A DNA stretch of 64,000 nt from Acidobacteriota bacterium (GCA_013289795.1 JABCZH010000002.1:1-64000), one strand, 5' to 3'; shown: positions 18,770 to 28,297, counted from the first letter of the stretch. The notes: generated from the sequence alone by a model not told the origin. Translations and numbers: made by a program.

Positions 18770-19249
18770 CTACTTTTTCTCCTCATGCAACTGCTGCGCC
18801 AGATAATTCTCAATCCCCATCTCGTCGATGGCGTGCAGTTGCCCTTCCAGCCAGTCGATGTGCTCCTCTTCATCGGTGAGGATTTCTTCCAGAAGATCGC
18901 GTGATCCGTTGTCCCCTGCCTTCACGCACACTTCAATGCCCTCATTCAGCCGCTTCACCGCGTCGTACTCCACCTGTAGATCGCTCTTGAGCTGCTCCTT
19001 CACGGTCGGCCCAATATTGATCTTGAAATAGTCGCTCATGTTGGGCGTCCCGTCGCGGAAGAGAATGTGCTCGATCAGCTTCTCCGCATGATGCATCTCC
19101 TCGATCGACTCCATGCGCGTGTGCTTGGCCAGCTTTTCGTAGCCCCAGTTCTCGCACATCTCCGCATGCAGAAAATATTGATTGATGGCCGTCAACTCCG
19201 CCTTCAATACCTGGCTGAGTACCGCAATGACCTTGGGATCACCCTTCAT
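18770..19249 (-). CDS. bfr: Bacterioferritin
   Basis: The 159-residue product matches bacterioferritin in length and motifs. The ferroxidase ligands Glu18, Glu51, His54, Glu94, Glu127 and His130 are all in the expected places. Met52, the haem ligand of the family, is also present, so a haem-binding 24-subunit iron store that oxidises Fe2+ in the cytosol is likely. No bacterioferritin-associated ferredoxin is adjacent. A repeat-rich gap separates its start from the response regulator at 19395. Confidence 0.95.
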   Translation of the reverse strand: MKGDPKVIAVLSQVLKAELTAINQYFLHAEMCENWGYEKLAKHTRMESIEEMHHAEKLIEHILFRDGTPNMSDYFKINIGPTVKEQLKSDLQVEYDAVKRLNEGIEVCVKAGDNGSRDLLEEILTDEEEHIDWLEGQLHAIDEMGIENYLAQQLHEEKK

Positions 19250-19261
19250 GATTAGCCTCGC

Positions 19262-19368
19262 AAGATAGCATTCAGCACTCAGCCGTCAGCCCTCAGCCCT
19301 TTTCAATGACTACATGGAATCGCGCAAGGGCCGAATGCTGAGTGCTGACGGCTGAATGCTGGCAGCAG
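19262..19368. repeat. CTGAGTGCTGA-type intergenic repeat block
   Basis: The gap between bfr and the response regulator is made of short variants of GCTGAGTGCTGA and its complement, partly as inverted copies (AGCACTCAGCCGTCAG and later GCTGAGTGCTGACGGCTGA). Similar blocks occur at about 20772-20803, 21207-21243, 26033-26064, 27563-27590, 33000-33078 and 49255-49358. The inverted arrangement could form a stem in RNA. Confidence 0.75.
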
Positions 19369-19394
19369 AAACTATAGCACTGCTCGGGAGTGTC

Positions 19395-20198
19395 TTACGA
19401 GACTTCCGGAGTTTCCGTGGCAGGAATATCGCTTTCAACAGCTTCGCCGTTGCTGGGAGCAGCAGGCGCCGTCACAGCCGGCTTCATCATTCCCTCCACC
19501 GTCCGATTATTCAGACAGTAGAGCGCCAGTTCCAGCCGATCGGCCACGCCCAGCTTGTCATAAACTTTGCGCAGATAGTTTTTGACCACCTGCTCGGTGG
19601 TGCCCACCCGCACCGCAATTTCTTTGTTCTTCATTCCCTGCGTCACGCAGGAAACAATCAGTGACTCTTTGGGCGTCAGTTGTACCTTGGTCTTGGGTGA
19701 TCCCGCTCGCGTGCCCTGGGTGCGATAAGCCTCCAGCACCCACTGAATCCCGCGGCTGTCGAGCCAGGCTTCGCCCTTCGAAACCTTGCGCAGGCAATCC
19801 ACCATCAACTCCGGCTCGACTTCCCGCGAAACAATCCCGCAAGCCCCGCGCCGCAACAGCTCCAGCGTCAGTTCCTCATTCGGTTCCGGCGTCACCACCA
19901 CCAGCCGCAATCCCGGATTCTGCCGCAGGAGATCTGTAACTGCTTCCGGAGGGTTCGGCGCCAGCGCCGCTTCAAACAGCATCAAATCAGCCGAAAACTT
20001 CTTGGCCGCGGAGAAAGTCTGCGACAGCGTCTCCGCCTGTCCCACCACCCGAACGTCGTCTTCCACCGCAAAAATCTTGCGCAGCCCGGCGCGGAAGATC
20101 GCCTGCGTGTCCGCAACGATCACACGGATAAACTGGCCGCCATCACCTTCCTGCGGCTGCCCTCCGTTTTCCTGCACCTGTACTGGACTGCTCGCCAT
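19395..20198 (-). CDS. NarL/FixJ-type response regulator with Glu in place of the phospho-acceptor Asp
   Basis: The 267-residue protein has a receiver-like domain (about 24-140) and a LuxR-type helix-turn-helix (about 170-235; LTPKESLIVSCVTQGMKNKE and LRKVYDKLGVADRLELALY). Asp30 of the acidic pocket is present (VIVAD). The segment DLMLFEAAL puts Glu76 where NarL-type receivers have Asp in DLxLLD. The conserved Lys near 120 also appears to be Arg (GIVSREV). The regulator may therefore be permanently active or controlled without phosphorylation. It is 16 bp downstream of the PilZ gene and probably co-transcribed with it. A disordered Pro/Ala-rich tail ends it. The substitution is read from my manual alignment. 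Confidence 0.8.
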   Translation of the reverse strand: MASSPVQVQENGGQPQEGDGGQFIRVIVADTQAIFRAGLRKIFAVEDDVRVVGQAETLSQTFSAAKKFSADLMLFEAALAPNPPEAVTDLLRQNPGLRLVVVTPEPNEELTLELLRRGACGIVSREVEPELMVDCLRKVSKGEAWLDSRGIQWVLEAYRTQGTRAGSPKTKVQLTPKESLIVSCVTQGMKNKEIAVRVGTTEQVVKNYLRKVYDKLGVADRLELALYCLNNRTVEGMMKPAVTAPAAPSNGEAVESDIPATETPEVS

Positions 20199-20214
20199 TC
20201 AACTCCCTCGCCGC

Positions 20215-20646
20215 TCAGTGGCGGTCGAAACGATATTCATCGATCACCACGCCCACGCCGTGCCGTCCCGATTCTTCGAAGTTCCGCACCACGCGGCCTT
20301 TGCAATCCAGCCGCACATCGACTTCCGCGCCCACGATTTCCGCCGGCAACGAGATGGTGAAGTCCACCGTCGATCCCACCGGCATATCCGAGTCCACCAC
20401 CTGAAACAAGACTCCGTTGGCTGAGATGTTCTGGGTTTCTGCCTGGCGCGCTTCGCCTGATTTCGATTTCACCGAAATCGGCAGCTTGATGGGAAAACGC
20501 GGCGCGCTTTGCATCTCTGAAAAGCGTCCACGGCCGCTCTTCATTTCCGGCGTCACCGCAGCCGCAGCCTCACGCTCCGGAACTTTTTCTTTCCCGGCGA
20601 CCGCGTCCGCACTCTCGTTCTCGGGCACTGGACCTGTGTTGGACAT
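20215..20646 (-). CDS. PilZ-domain protein
   Basis: From ATG 20646 the product is about 143 residues; a TTG eight codons earlier would extend it. After a charged, low-complexity N-terminus (about 1-45), a PilZ-like beta barrel runs to the end. It shows an N-I-S-A-N-G motif in the place of the c-di-GMP binding (D/N)xSxxG. The upstream RxxxR is degenerate (RFPIK), so c-di-GMP binding is uncertain. It precedes the atypical response regulator by 16 bp, suggesting the two proteins act together. Confidence 0.72.
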   Translation of the reverse strand: MSNTGPVPENESADAVAGKEKVPEREAAAAVTPEMKSGRGRFSEMQSAPRFPIKLPISVKSKSGEARQAETQNISANGVLFQVVDSDMPVGSTVDFTISLPAEIVGAEVDVRLDCKGRVVRNFEESGRHGVGVVIDEYRFDRH

Positions 20647-20821
20647 CACGCCCGAGATTACACCCCACAATCAGCCCACGAAAGTTACCGAAGTCATGGA
20701 ACTATCAGGCTTAAAGTATTGAGGGTCATGCACTTGCGGGTAACTCCAACCAGCGTTCACATGTCACTGACAGTCAGCATTCAGCAATCAGCATTCAGCC
20801 ACAACTTAAGGAGCAACGACC

Positions 20822-21190
20822 ATGAAAGATTTCAGAGACTTGCAGGTCTGGGAGAAAGCGCACGTTTTGACACTGAAATCGTACAAGTTTACGGGCACAT
20901 TCCCGAAGCACGAACTCTATGGATCGCCAAGCCAGATTCGCAGATGCTCAGCCTCGATAGCTGCCAACATCGCAGAAGGCTGCGGCAAACGGGGGAACGG
21001 CGAGTTTCAACGTTTCCTAAACATCGCAACCGGCTCAGCAAGCGAACTCGAATATCACTTCCTGCTAGCTCGTGATCTGGGGTACCTCAGCGAACCCGAC
21101 TACCGGGTGCTCAGTGGCGGCTTGATAGAGGTGAAGCGCATGTTGGCGTCACTTGTCCGGAAGGTAGCAGAAGACCGTCTCGCCGGTTAA
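20822..21190 (+). CDS. Four-helix bundle protein (S23/IVP family)
   Basis: The 122-residue product begins MKDFRDLQVWEKAHVLTL, the signature start of the four-helix bundle proteins first seen in 23S rRNA intervening sequences (TIGR02436). It continues with SIAANIAEGCGKRGNGEFQR and a C-terminal helix typical of the family. AAGGAG lies about 7 bp upstream of the ATG. There is no rRNA gene nearby, so it is a free-standing member whose function is not known. CTGAGTGCTGA-type repeats flank it on both sides. Confidence 0.88.
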   Translation: MKDFRDLQVWEKAHVLTLKSYKFTGTFPKHELYGSPSQIRRCSASIAANIAEGCGKRGNGEFQRFLNIATGSASELEYHFLLARDLGYLSEPDYRVLSGGLIEVKRMLASLVRKVAEDRLAG

Positions 21191-21308
21191 CCATGAGTGG
21201 TTGGTGTGCCGAGTGCTGAATGCTGAGTGCTGAGTGCTGAATGCCGACCCCAATTGACTCCCCACCCCTTCCCGCCTAACATAATCGCGCACAGAGCAAG
21301 CGCTTAAA

Positions 21309-24140
21309 ATGATCGGCCAAACCATCTCGCATTACCGCATTATCGAGAAACTCGGCGGCGGTGGCATGGGTGTCGTGTACAAAGCCGAGGACACCCGCCT
21401 GCACCGTTTCGTCGCCCTCAAATTCCTGCCCGAAGACGTGGCCAAAGACCCTCAGGCCCTCGCCCGCTTCCAGCGCGAAGCCCAGGCCGCATCCGCTCTC
21501 AATCACCCCAACATCTGCACCATCCACGACATTGGCGAGTACGAGGGACACCCTTTCATCGCCATGGAGTTCCTGGACGGCTTGACCCTGAAGCATCGCA
21601 TCGCCGGCCGTCCCCTCGAAACCGAAGTTCTGCTTTCTCTCGCAATCGAAATCGCCGACGCGCTCGACGCCGCCCACGCCGAGCACATTGTTCATCGCGA
21701 CATCAAGCCCGCCAATATCTTCGTCACCAAACGCGGACACGCCAAGATTCTCGACTTCGGCCTCGCCAAGCTAACCCCGGAGACCGGAAAAGCAGCGGAC
21801 GGAGCGGAAATGACTGCGGGTGTCAGTCTTGAGTATCTGACCAGTCCGGGCATGGCCATCGGTACCGTGGCCTACATGTCCCCCGAACAGGCCAAGGGCA
21901 AGGAACTCGACGTCCGCACCGACCTGTTTTCCTTCGGCGCGGTGCTCTACGAAATGACCACCGGCACGGTGCCATTCCGTGGCGACACCTCGGCTGTGAT
22001 ATTCGATGCCATCCTGAATCGTGCACCAGTAGAGCCGCTGCGCCTCAATCCCGACGTACCCGCGCGCCTCGAAGAGATCATCAACAAAGCTCTGGAGAAA
22101 GACCGCGAGCTGCGCTACCAGCACGCGTCCGATATCCGCAGCGACTTGAAGCGGCTCCAGCGCGACAGCGCATCCGGCCATCGGCCCGTTCAATCCCAGA
22201 ACACGCCAGTGAGTCCGGCCCAGCAGAGCGCGACAACCTGGCAAACACCAGCGGGCGGAGCCAGCCCGGCCGCAGCTCTGCCTTCGTCTCCCCAGGTCAC
22301 CAGTGGTTCCAGCGTGAGCGCAGTAGCGCGGGACCACAAGTTCGGGATTGCCACCGTCGCGGTGGCCGGCATAATCCTGCTGATTGCCGGTGGCTTTGGC
22401 ATCTACTCGCTGCTGACTCGTACTGGCCCAACTCCGTTCCAGAATTTCACCATCACTCAGGTCACCAACACCGGCAAAGCGGGAAAAGCTGCCGTCTCGC
22501 CGGATGGCAAATATATCTTGAACATCCAGAACGATAACGGCTTGCAGAGTCTGTGGCTGCGCAATGTACCAACCGGCAGCGACACCCAGATTCTTGCTCC
22601 CGCAGCCGCCATCTACGACTCCCTGATTTTCGCGCCCGACGGCAACTACGTTTACTTCCGCCAGGCTGGCATCGGCACGCAAAGCGAGTGGGAGCTTTAT
22701 CGCGCTCCGGTGTTGGGCGGCACGCCCCAGAAGGTAGTTCACGACGTCGATACCGGCGTCACTTTCTCGCCCGACGGCCATCGCATGGCATACGCCCGCG
22801 GCAACGATCCCGATGTGGGCAAGTACCGCCTGTTGGCGGCCAATCTTGACGGCAGTGAAGAAACCGTCCTGCGAATCATGGATGCGAAGCCGGAAACTAC
22901 TCCTCGCTTTGTGACCTGGTCACCGGACGGGAAAAGAATCGCCTACAGCGTCTTCCTTCTGGCCGATGCGCTCGGCGGCATCAAGACGCTCGAAATGGCT
23001 GACCACCAGACCCGGACTTTGTCTTCGTTCACAAACCAGCTGGTCCATGAACTTTTTTGGCTGCCGGGTGGTAAATGGCTGCTTACCGTCTACCAGGAAA
23101 AAGGAGCGAATTACAGCCGCTCGCAAGTCGGATTGGTCCCCGCCGCCGGCGGACCGATGCAGCCCATCACTCGCGACACCAATGCATATTGGAGCTTGAC
23201 GCTTTCGGCAGACGGTAAGTCGGCTGCCACCGTCCAGGTAAAAATATCACGCAGTCTGGATGTGCTTCCCGGCGCGGGGAGTCCGGCGAATCTTTCTGTT
23301 GAACCCTTGTCGCAAGCTGGCGAGGTGCAGGCCGTTGCCTGGGCCGCCGACGGGAAGCTCCTGGTTTCCGACGGCCAGAGCGTGCGGCGCATGAGCGCGG
23401 ATGGTGGACAGCAAACCACCCTGATCAGTGATCCCAATGGCTGGATCCTGGACGTAGCGCCATGCGGAGATCGCTACGACGTTCTCTCCTGGGGTTTCCA
23501 TGGTGGTACCAACGCCGTGCGCATCTGGCGGGTTAATGCCGATGGCTCCGACCCCAAGCAACTCACCAAAGGAGCTTTTGACCTCAATCCAGCCTGTTCG
23601 CCGGATGGGAAATGGGTCTATTACAATGCCTCGGGAGGCACGCACCCGTTAAAGAGAGTGCTGCTGGAGGGTGGAGAACCCGAAACTCCCCCCTCGAGTG
23701 ATGTGCCGAATATCTACGGGATTGGGGCCGGCGTGGCGGTTTCGCCAGATGGAAAGCTGTTGGCGCTCGGGGCCGACGTAACCGCGCCCAACCATCCCGA
23801 GATAGCCCTCAGCAAGCTGGCGCTCGTGAACCTTGATTCCAATTCTCCGTCTGCCCCGCGCCTGCTTGATATCGACTCGCGGATGTCCGGCGGGGCCGGC
23901 AGCAATACTTTCACCAACACCCTGAGTTTCACCCCGGATGGAAGATCCGTAGCCTACATTGTTCGCGATAAGGGCGTGGACAACGTTTGGACACAACCGC
24001 TCGACGGCTCGCCAGGGCGCCAGATCACGAACTTCACCTCTGAAAATATCGAGCAATTTCGATGGTCGCCCGACGGCAAAACTCTCGCCGTCGCCCGCAA
24101 TCACAACATTTCCGACGTAGTTCTGCTAACGGAAAAGTAG
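21309..24140 (+). CDS. Receptor Ser/Thr kinase with TolB-like PD40 ectodomain
   Basis: The 943-residue protein has a Hanks-type kinase at about 9-285 with glycine loop GGGGMG, Lys38, HRD 129-131, DFG 149-151 and SPE 191-193, all intact. A Pro/Ser-rich linker follows, then one membrane helix about 345-369 and PD40/TolB-like repeats to the end ([38 protein letters not shown]). It is a single-pass receptor kinase with the beta-propeller outside. Unlike the 3656-6835 protein it has no winged helix. It stands alone between a four-helix-bundle gene and a repeat-filled gap, so its substrate cannot be deduced. Confidence 0.92.
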   Translation: MIGQTISHYRIIEKLGGGGMGVVYKAEDTRLHRFVALKFLPEDVAKDPQALARFQREAQAASALNHPNICTIHDIGEYEGHPFIAMEFLDGLTLKHRIAGRPLETEVLLSLAIEIADALDAAHAEHIVHRDIKPANIFVTKRGHAKILDFGLAKLTPETGKAADGAEMTAGVSLEYLTSPGMAIGTVAYMSPEQAKGKELDVRTDLFSFGAVLYEMTTGTVPFRGDTSAVIFDAILNRAPVEPLRLNPDVPARLEEIINKALEKDRELRYQHASDIRSDLKRLQRDSASGHRPVQSQNTPVSPAQQSATTWQTPAGGASPAAALPSSPQVTSGSSVSAVARDHKFGIATVAVAGIILLIAGGFGIYSLLTRTGPTPFQNFTITQVTNTGKAGKAAVSPDGKYILNIQNDNGLQSLWLRNVPTGSDTQILAPAAAIYDSLIFAPDGNYVYFRQAGIGTQSEWELYRAPVLGGTPQKVVHDVDTGVTFSPDGHRMAYARGNDPDVGKYRLLAANLDGSEETVLRIMDAKPETTPRFVTWSPDGKRIAYSVFLLADALGGIKTLEMADHQTRTLSSFTNQLVHELFWLPGGKWLLTVYQEKGANYSRSQVGLVPAAGGPMQPITRDTNAYWSLTLSADGKSAATVQVKISRSLDVLPGAGSPANLSVEPLSQAGEVQAVAWAADGKLLVSDGQSVRRMSADGGQQTTLISDPNGWILDVAPCGDRYDVLSWGFHGGTNAVRIWRVNADGSDPKQLTKGAFDLNPACSPDGKWVYYNASGGTHPLKRVLLEGGEPETPPSSDVPNIYGIGAGVAVSPDGKLLALGADVTAPNHPEIALSKLALVNLDSNSPSAPRLLDIDSRMSGGAGSNTFTNTLSFTPDGRSVAYIVRDKGVDNVWTQPLDGSPGRQITNFTSENIEQFRWSPDGKTLAVARNHNISDVVLLTEK

Positions 24141-24310
24141 TCCCAACCCGAGAGAACATCCAGCCGATGTCATCATGACGCAGCGGACCTCCGCGAACAG
24201 CGAAGGATTCCAACGAAGAGCCCGCCCTGAGCGAAGCCGAAAGACCTATGTATTTCTTGCGTAAGCGACAACTACATCTCCGGCCAGAGCAGCGAATAAA
24301 AGCCCCGCCA

Positions 24311-24402
24311 GACTCGAGTCGCAGAGCGGCGTAAGAATAAAGCCCACGGCGCAAGCCGTGGGTGCAAAGGAATAAGTGATCGAGCCCCAGAAGGGCGAAA
24401 GA
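24311..24402. repeat. REP-like element in the 24141-24514 gap
   Basis: The gap after the kinase contains a palindrome CCCACGGC-GCAA-GCCGTGGG followed about 25 bp later by GAGCCCCAGAAGGGCGAAAGAG. It matches the repeats flanking the REP-associated transposase at 27758-28204. The upstream part (about 24175-24240) resembles another dispersed repeat (GAGCCCGCCCTGAGCGAAG). No gene is seen in the gap. Confidence 0.7.
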
Positions 24403-24514
24403 GCCTTTGCTGTTCGGATCCAAATCCGTCCGCATGTGCCGCTCGTGCTCTTTCCAGAAATCTGATACGACCCAACCTGACCAAATGCCAAGTGCTAACC
24501 GCCAGGTGCTGCCT

Positions 24515-25921
24515 CTAGAATTTCGTCACTTCCGTAAAATTAAACTCTCCAACTTTCATTGCTGGCACAACCATATCAAACGATTCCTCCCCGCTCGCCC
24601 GCACCGGAGTCCCCATAGCCTCCACATTCGACAGCAAATGAATCAAGCTTTCATTGAAACGAAAATTCAGCACACCGCCCTGGATCTTTCCGTCCTCAAC
24701 CAGGAATGTCCCGTCCCGAGTCATCCCCGTCAAAATCTTTTCATACGGATCTACTTCCCGTATGTACCACAGCCGCGTCACCAGCACTCCCCGTTCTGTC
24801 GAAGCCACCATCTGATCCAACGTCTGCGGCTTCGCCGGCGCCACAAAAACAATATTCATGGGCGCTTCGCCCATTTCATTGGGCAGCGAAAATCCGTGTC
24901 CCGTAGCCGCAATCGGCCCGACTTTATCTTCATATTCCGACCGTTTCATCCGCTCCGCCGTCGCCCGCGCATACACCAACCGTTTCACCACGCCTTTTTC
25001 CACCAACTGCACTTTCTGCCGCCGCACTCCCTCGCCATCAAACCCCGCCCCCGACTGCAAGGGATGCGCCACATCATCCCAAATATCCACATTCTCCCCA
25101 AACACTTTCGTCCCGACACGGTTATTAAGAAACGACCGCTGATCCAGAATCGCCAGCCCGCCAAAGTCATAGAACATGAAGCCGACCATGTCCAACACCG
25201 CCGCCGGCTCCAGAATCACCGTGTACTTCCCTGCTGGAATCTCCCGCGGCCCAGCCGATCGCCGCGCCTTCTCAGCAGCAATCTCAGCCAATGCCACAGC
25301 ATTCAACTGCCCAACATCCGGCGAATTCGCTTTCTGCCAGCCCGACGAATCTCCTGCCAGCATCGTGATCGAAATCTCCGACGACGTCTGCGCATGCCAC
25401 TCCGCCAGCCCCCGCGAATTAAATATCCCTTCCACCGCCTCCGAACTCGACACAATCCCCGCCGTCGTCAGCGAGTTCCGCTTCGCAACGGCGACAATCT
25501 TCTCAACCGTGGCCGCTCTGTCCTCCGCAGCAATCGCCGCCGTCGCAGGAAAGTACCGTGTGGGCAAAACTTTTGTGGGGCGGACACTCTTGTCCGCCGC
25601 TCTTGACTTTCCTTCACCCGCAAACATCGGCAACAAATCGTCATCCGGATGCTGCACCCTAGCCAGCTTCTCTGAAGCCTCCACCACCCGCCTCAAACTC
25701 TCATCATCCAACTTGTTGGTAGTAGCCCGCGCCGTGCGTTTCCCAAACGCTGTCCTCACCGAGACCACAACATTCTCCTCCGCCATATTCTGATGAATAA
25801 TATTGTTAGCAAACCGCGTAAGCGCATTCGCAGTCGAAAAGAAAGACACCTCAACCTCATCCGCCGAAGCGAACTTCCGAACCCGAGCAAAAATCTCCCC
25901 AGCCTGGTCCTGATTCAGCAT
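24515..25921 (-). CDS. TldE/PmbA-type metalloprotease-family protein
   Basis: The 468-residue product follows the TldD/PmbA fold: an N-terminal domain (about 1-200), a middle domain around ILEPAAVLDMVGFMFYDFGG, and a C-terminal domain with MTRDGTFLVEDGKIQGGVLN and FRFNESLIHLLSNVEAMG. The zinc motif HExxxH of TldD is absent, as in the TldE/PmbA partner subunit. Known TldD-TldE complexes degrade unfolded peptides such as the antitoxin CcdA and mature some peptide antibiotics. It lies 142 bp downstream of tldD. About residues 103-117 correspond to an inserted palindromic repeat (25579-25598), which seems to have lengthened a surface loop. Confidence 0.88.
   Translation of the reverse strand: MLNQDQAGEIFARVRKFASADEVEVSFFSTANALTRFANNIIHQNMAEENVVVSVRTAFGKRTARATTNKLDDESLRRVVEASEKLARVQHPDDDLLPMFAGEGKSRAADKSVRPTKVLPTRYFPATAAIAAEDRAATVEKIVAVAKRNSLTTAGIVSSSEAVEGIFNSRGLAEWHAQTSSEISITMLAGDSSGWQKANSPDVGQLNAVALAEIAAEKARRSAGPREIPAGKYTVILEPAAVLDMVGFMFYDFGGLAILDQRSFLNNRVGTKVFGENVDIWDDVAHPLQSGAGFDGEGVRRQKVQLVEKGVVKRLVYARATAERMKRSEYEDKVGPIAATGHGFSLPNEMGEAPMNIVFVAPAKPQTLDQMVASTERGVLVTRLWYIREVDPYEKILTGMTRDGTFLVEDGKIQGGVLNFRFNESLIHLLSNVEAMGTPVRASGEESFDMVVPAMKVGEFNFTEVTKF
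25579..25598. repeat. Palindromic repeat inside the tldE coding region
   Basis: GGCGGAC (25579-25585), a six-base loop ACTCTT, and GTCCGCC (25592-25598) form a perfect stem. Related GGCGGACA and GCCCGCCCC strings occur in intergenic DNA near 37930 and 42825. In the protein it encodes part of SRAADKSVRPTKVLP, out of character with its surroundings, and it keeps the frame. Confidence 0.6.
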
Positions 25922-26063
25922 CGGTCCCTAATTCCTCTGTGATCCCCTGTGCCCTCTGTGGTGAAGGGTTTACTTTGTGAACCTTCGTGTCCTTTGCGGT
26001 TAAAGCTTTCGTAGAGCCGGGCAATCCCGCGCTGGCTGAATGCTGAGTGCTGACGGCTGAATG

Positions 26064-27533
26064 CTATTCACTCCCCCGATAAGCACTTCCCACCTTCACC
26101 CCCCGAAACCGCGCCGGACTCGCCCCATGCCCCGTACCCATCACCTGCTGCGGCTGCCCCTTCCCACAATGCGGAATCCCCCAAACCACCCACTCCTCCC
26201 GCGAACAAATCGCATCCATAGCATTCCAGAACTCCGTTGTGATGCCCGAGTAAGACGGATTCTTCAACATCCGCACTCGCTTCCCCCGCTTGATCTCCCA
26301 TCCCATCTCGCACCCAAACTGAAAGTTGTAGCGCTTGTCGTCAATCGACCACGACCGGTTCGTCTCCATATAAATCCCGTCATCAGTGTCGCCAATCAAT
26401 TGCTCGAACGACAGCGGCTTCTCTCCCGGCAGGATGCTCACATTCGTCATCCGGATAATCGGCAACCGGTTCCATCCCTCCGCCCGCAGCGTCCCACCCG
26501 ACCTCGCCAGCCCAATCGTCGGAGCCGTCTCCCGCGAACTCAAATATCCCGTAAACAATCCATTCGTAATGATCGGCGTCGACTGCGCCGGCACGCCTTC
26601 CTCATCAAACGCGAATGTCCCGAGGCCGGGCCCGTGCTCCTGCCGCGCATCCGCCACCACATTTACCAACTCGCTGCCATAGCGCAGCGTCCGCAACTTG
26701 TCCAAAGTTAAAAACGAAGTCCCCGCAAAATTCGCTTCCATCCCCAGCACCCGGTCCAGCTCTATCGGATGCCCCACCGACTCATGAATCTGCAACCCCA
26801 GTTGCGACCCATCCAGCACCACATCAAACTTTCCCTCCGGACACTGCTCCGCCCCCAGCAACGCCACCGCCTCCTCGCCCACCCGGCGCGCGTTCTCCAG
26901 CAACTTCAATTCCCCAACCAACTCATACCCTTTGTTCTGCCACTGCCCGCCATACGACGTCGGATACGACCGCTTCTGTATCTCATTCCCCGCAAACGCA
27001 TGCGCCGCATATCCCACGCCCGTCGTGTACTTCGTCTGATGAATGTCCGCTCCCTCCGAGGACGCAAACCACTGCTCCTCGCGCCGGAAATTCATGTTCG
27101 TCTCCGCCAGTGTCACTCCCGCGACCGCACGCAACTCCGCATCAATCTTGAGCAGCAACTCAAGATTCTCCTCCACCGAAGTTGTAAACGGATCAACCTT
27201 GAAAGGTGTCGTCCACTCCGCCGTAACCGCCTTCTCCGCCGCCAACCGCACGTCGAGCAACTTCACCCGCGCCGATGCTTTCGCAATCTCCACCGCCCAT
27301 GCCGCCGTAGCTTCCACCCCCGCCTTACTAAGATCATCCGAAGCCGCGAATCCCCAGGCTCCATCCGCAATCACCCGCACGCTCACGCCAAACGACTCCG
27401 AGTCCGAAGCCCCGCCAACTTTCCCGTTCTTAGTGGACAGCGCGCGGCTGCGATCATCCGCCACACGCACATCAGCGTAAGAAGCGCCACGCATGATGGC
27501 GACGTTGAGAGCCCAGGCAGCAATATCTTTCAT
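26064..27533 (-). CDS. tldD: TldD-type metalloprotease
   Basis: The product from ATG 27533 (MKDIAAWALNVAIMRGASYA) is about 489 residues; the open frame extends 13 codons further upstream but the protein start there is unlike the family. The zinc motif is clear: LQIHESVGHPIELDRVLG, with HExxxH and a downstream glutamate. The C-terminal part (MTNVSILPGEKPLSFEQLIG and the GCEMGWEIKRGKR region) fits TldD. With the TldE/PmbA gene 142 bp downstream it should form the TldD-TldE protease, the catalytic subunit being this one. Confidence 0.92.
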   Translation of the reverse strand: MKDIAAWALNVAIMRGASYADVRVADDRSRALSTKNGKVGGASDSESFGVSVRVIADGAWGFAASDDLSKAGVEATAAWAVEIAKASARVKLLDVRLAAEKAVTAEWTTPFKVDPFTTSVEENLELLLKIDAELRAVAGVTLAETNMNFRREEQWFASSEGADIHQTKYTTGVGYAAHAFAGNEIQKRSYPTSYGGQWQNKGYELVGELKLLENARRVGEEAVALLGAEQCPEGKFDVVLDGSQLGLQIHESVGHPIELDRVLGMEANFAGTSFLTLDKLRTLRYGSELVNVVADARQEHGPGLGTFAFDEEGVPAQSTPIITNGLFTGYLSSRETAPTIGLARSGGTLRAEGWNRLPIIRMTNVSILPGEKPLSFEQLIGDTDDGIYMETNRSWSIDDKRYNFQFGCEMGWEIKRGKRVRMLKNPSYSGITTEFWNAMDAICSREEWVVWGIPHCGKGQPQQVMGTGHGASPARFRGVKVGSAYRGSE

Positions 27534-27665
27534 TGATTTCAATCTATCACGGGGAGAGCGAGCATTCAGCACTCAGCCCTCAGCCCCTGGATGACGAACG
27601 GGTCACAGGAAGACGTAATGTGACGAATGTCACAGACATAAATCGCTTCAACCATCAATATTGGT

Positions 27666-27755
27666 GAAGCCGCGAAGCGGCGGAAGAATGCAGCCCACGG
27701 CGTAAGCCGTGGGTAAACAAACCACAATAGGAGAAGCCCCGGCAGGGGCGAAAGA
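27666..27755. repeat. REP-like arm, left of the REP-associated transposase
   Basis: The element contains GCCGCGAAGCGGC, then GCAGCCCACGGCGTAAGCCG and a TGGG closing the palindrome, then GCCCCGGCAGGGGCGAAAG. The same modules occur inverted at 28206-28297, so the two arms face each other across the transposase gene. A third diverged copy lies at 24311-24402. Confidence 0.8.
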
Positions 27756-27757
27756 CA

Positions 27758-28204
27758 CTGTCTCATACATCCGGCAATATCCTGCTGCATCTGATTTTCA
27801 GCACCCAAGGGCGTCGTCCCCTGATCAAGCCCCGCTTCCGCAATGATCTGTTTGCCTACCTCGGCGGAATTATCCGCGAACTACGCGGCACCGCGCTGAT
27901 CATCAACGGGACCGCTGACCACATTCATTTGCTCCTTCGCATCCGCCCCGCGCAATCCGCTGCGGAGATCGTTCGCGTTATCAAAGCGAACTCCTCAGGT
28001 TGGGTCCACAAGAAATGGGGCGCGGATTTTGCCTGGCAAACTGGCTATGCAGTCTTCAGCGTTAGCGAATCGAGCGTCAGCGCCGTTACGAAATACATCG
28101 CCGGCCAGGAAGAACATCACAAGAAGCACTCTTTTCAGGAAAAGCTCCTGGCCTTTCTCAAGAAGAACCACGCGGCCTACGACGAGAAATACCTGTGGGA
28201 TTGA
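27758..28204 (+). CDS. REP-associated tyrosine transposase (Y1/IS200-like)
   Basis: The 148-codon frame shows a typical TnpA-REP: an N-terminal strand (LLHLIFSTQGRRPLI), the HUH motif His55-x-His57 (ADHIHLLLRI), and catalytic Tyr113 in TKYIAGQEEHH. The most natural start, matching MSHT of the family, is a CTG at 27758, so the start codon may be mutated or unusual; a weak internal ATG would lose the first strand. The core residues are intact. These enzymes nick single-stranded REP hairpins and are believed to spread them. Both sides carry REP-like arms in opposite orientation, and similar elements occur elsewhere in the window. Confidence 0.82.
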   Translation: MSHTSGNILLHLIFSTQGRRPLIKPRFRNDLFAYLGGIIRELRGTALIINGTADHIHLLLRIRPAQSAAEIVRVIKANSSGWVHKKWGADFAWQTGYAVFSVSESSVSAVTKYIAGQEEHHKKHSFQEKLLAFLKKNHAAYDEKYLWD

Positions 28205-28205
28205 T

Positions 28206-28297
28206 TTCTTTCGCCCCTCCGGGGCTGACTCGATCCTACGCGACAAACCCACGGCTTACGCCGGGGGCTGCATTCTTGCGCCGCTTCGCGGCTGATC
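28206..28297. repeat. REP-like arm, right of the REP-associated transposase
   Basis: This is the inverted counterpart of 27666-27755: TTCGCCCCTCCGGGGC, then CCCACGGCTTACGCCGGGGG, then GCGCCGCTTCGCGGC. The stems differ at a few positions. Its right part overlaps the last codons of the PD-(D/E)XK gene on the minus strand. Confidence 0.8.

Noticed and set aside
19262-19368. Possible CRISPR array from repeated CTGAGTGCTGA units
   Set aside because: Units are too short, irregular and without equal spacers; no cas genes.
24407-25606. Long Pro/His/Arg-rich frame on the + strand
   Set aside because: It lies opposite tldE and has the composition of an antisense shadow; no start context or domain.
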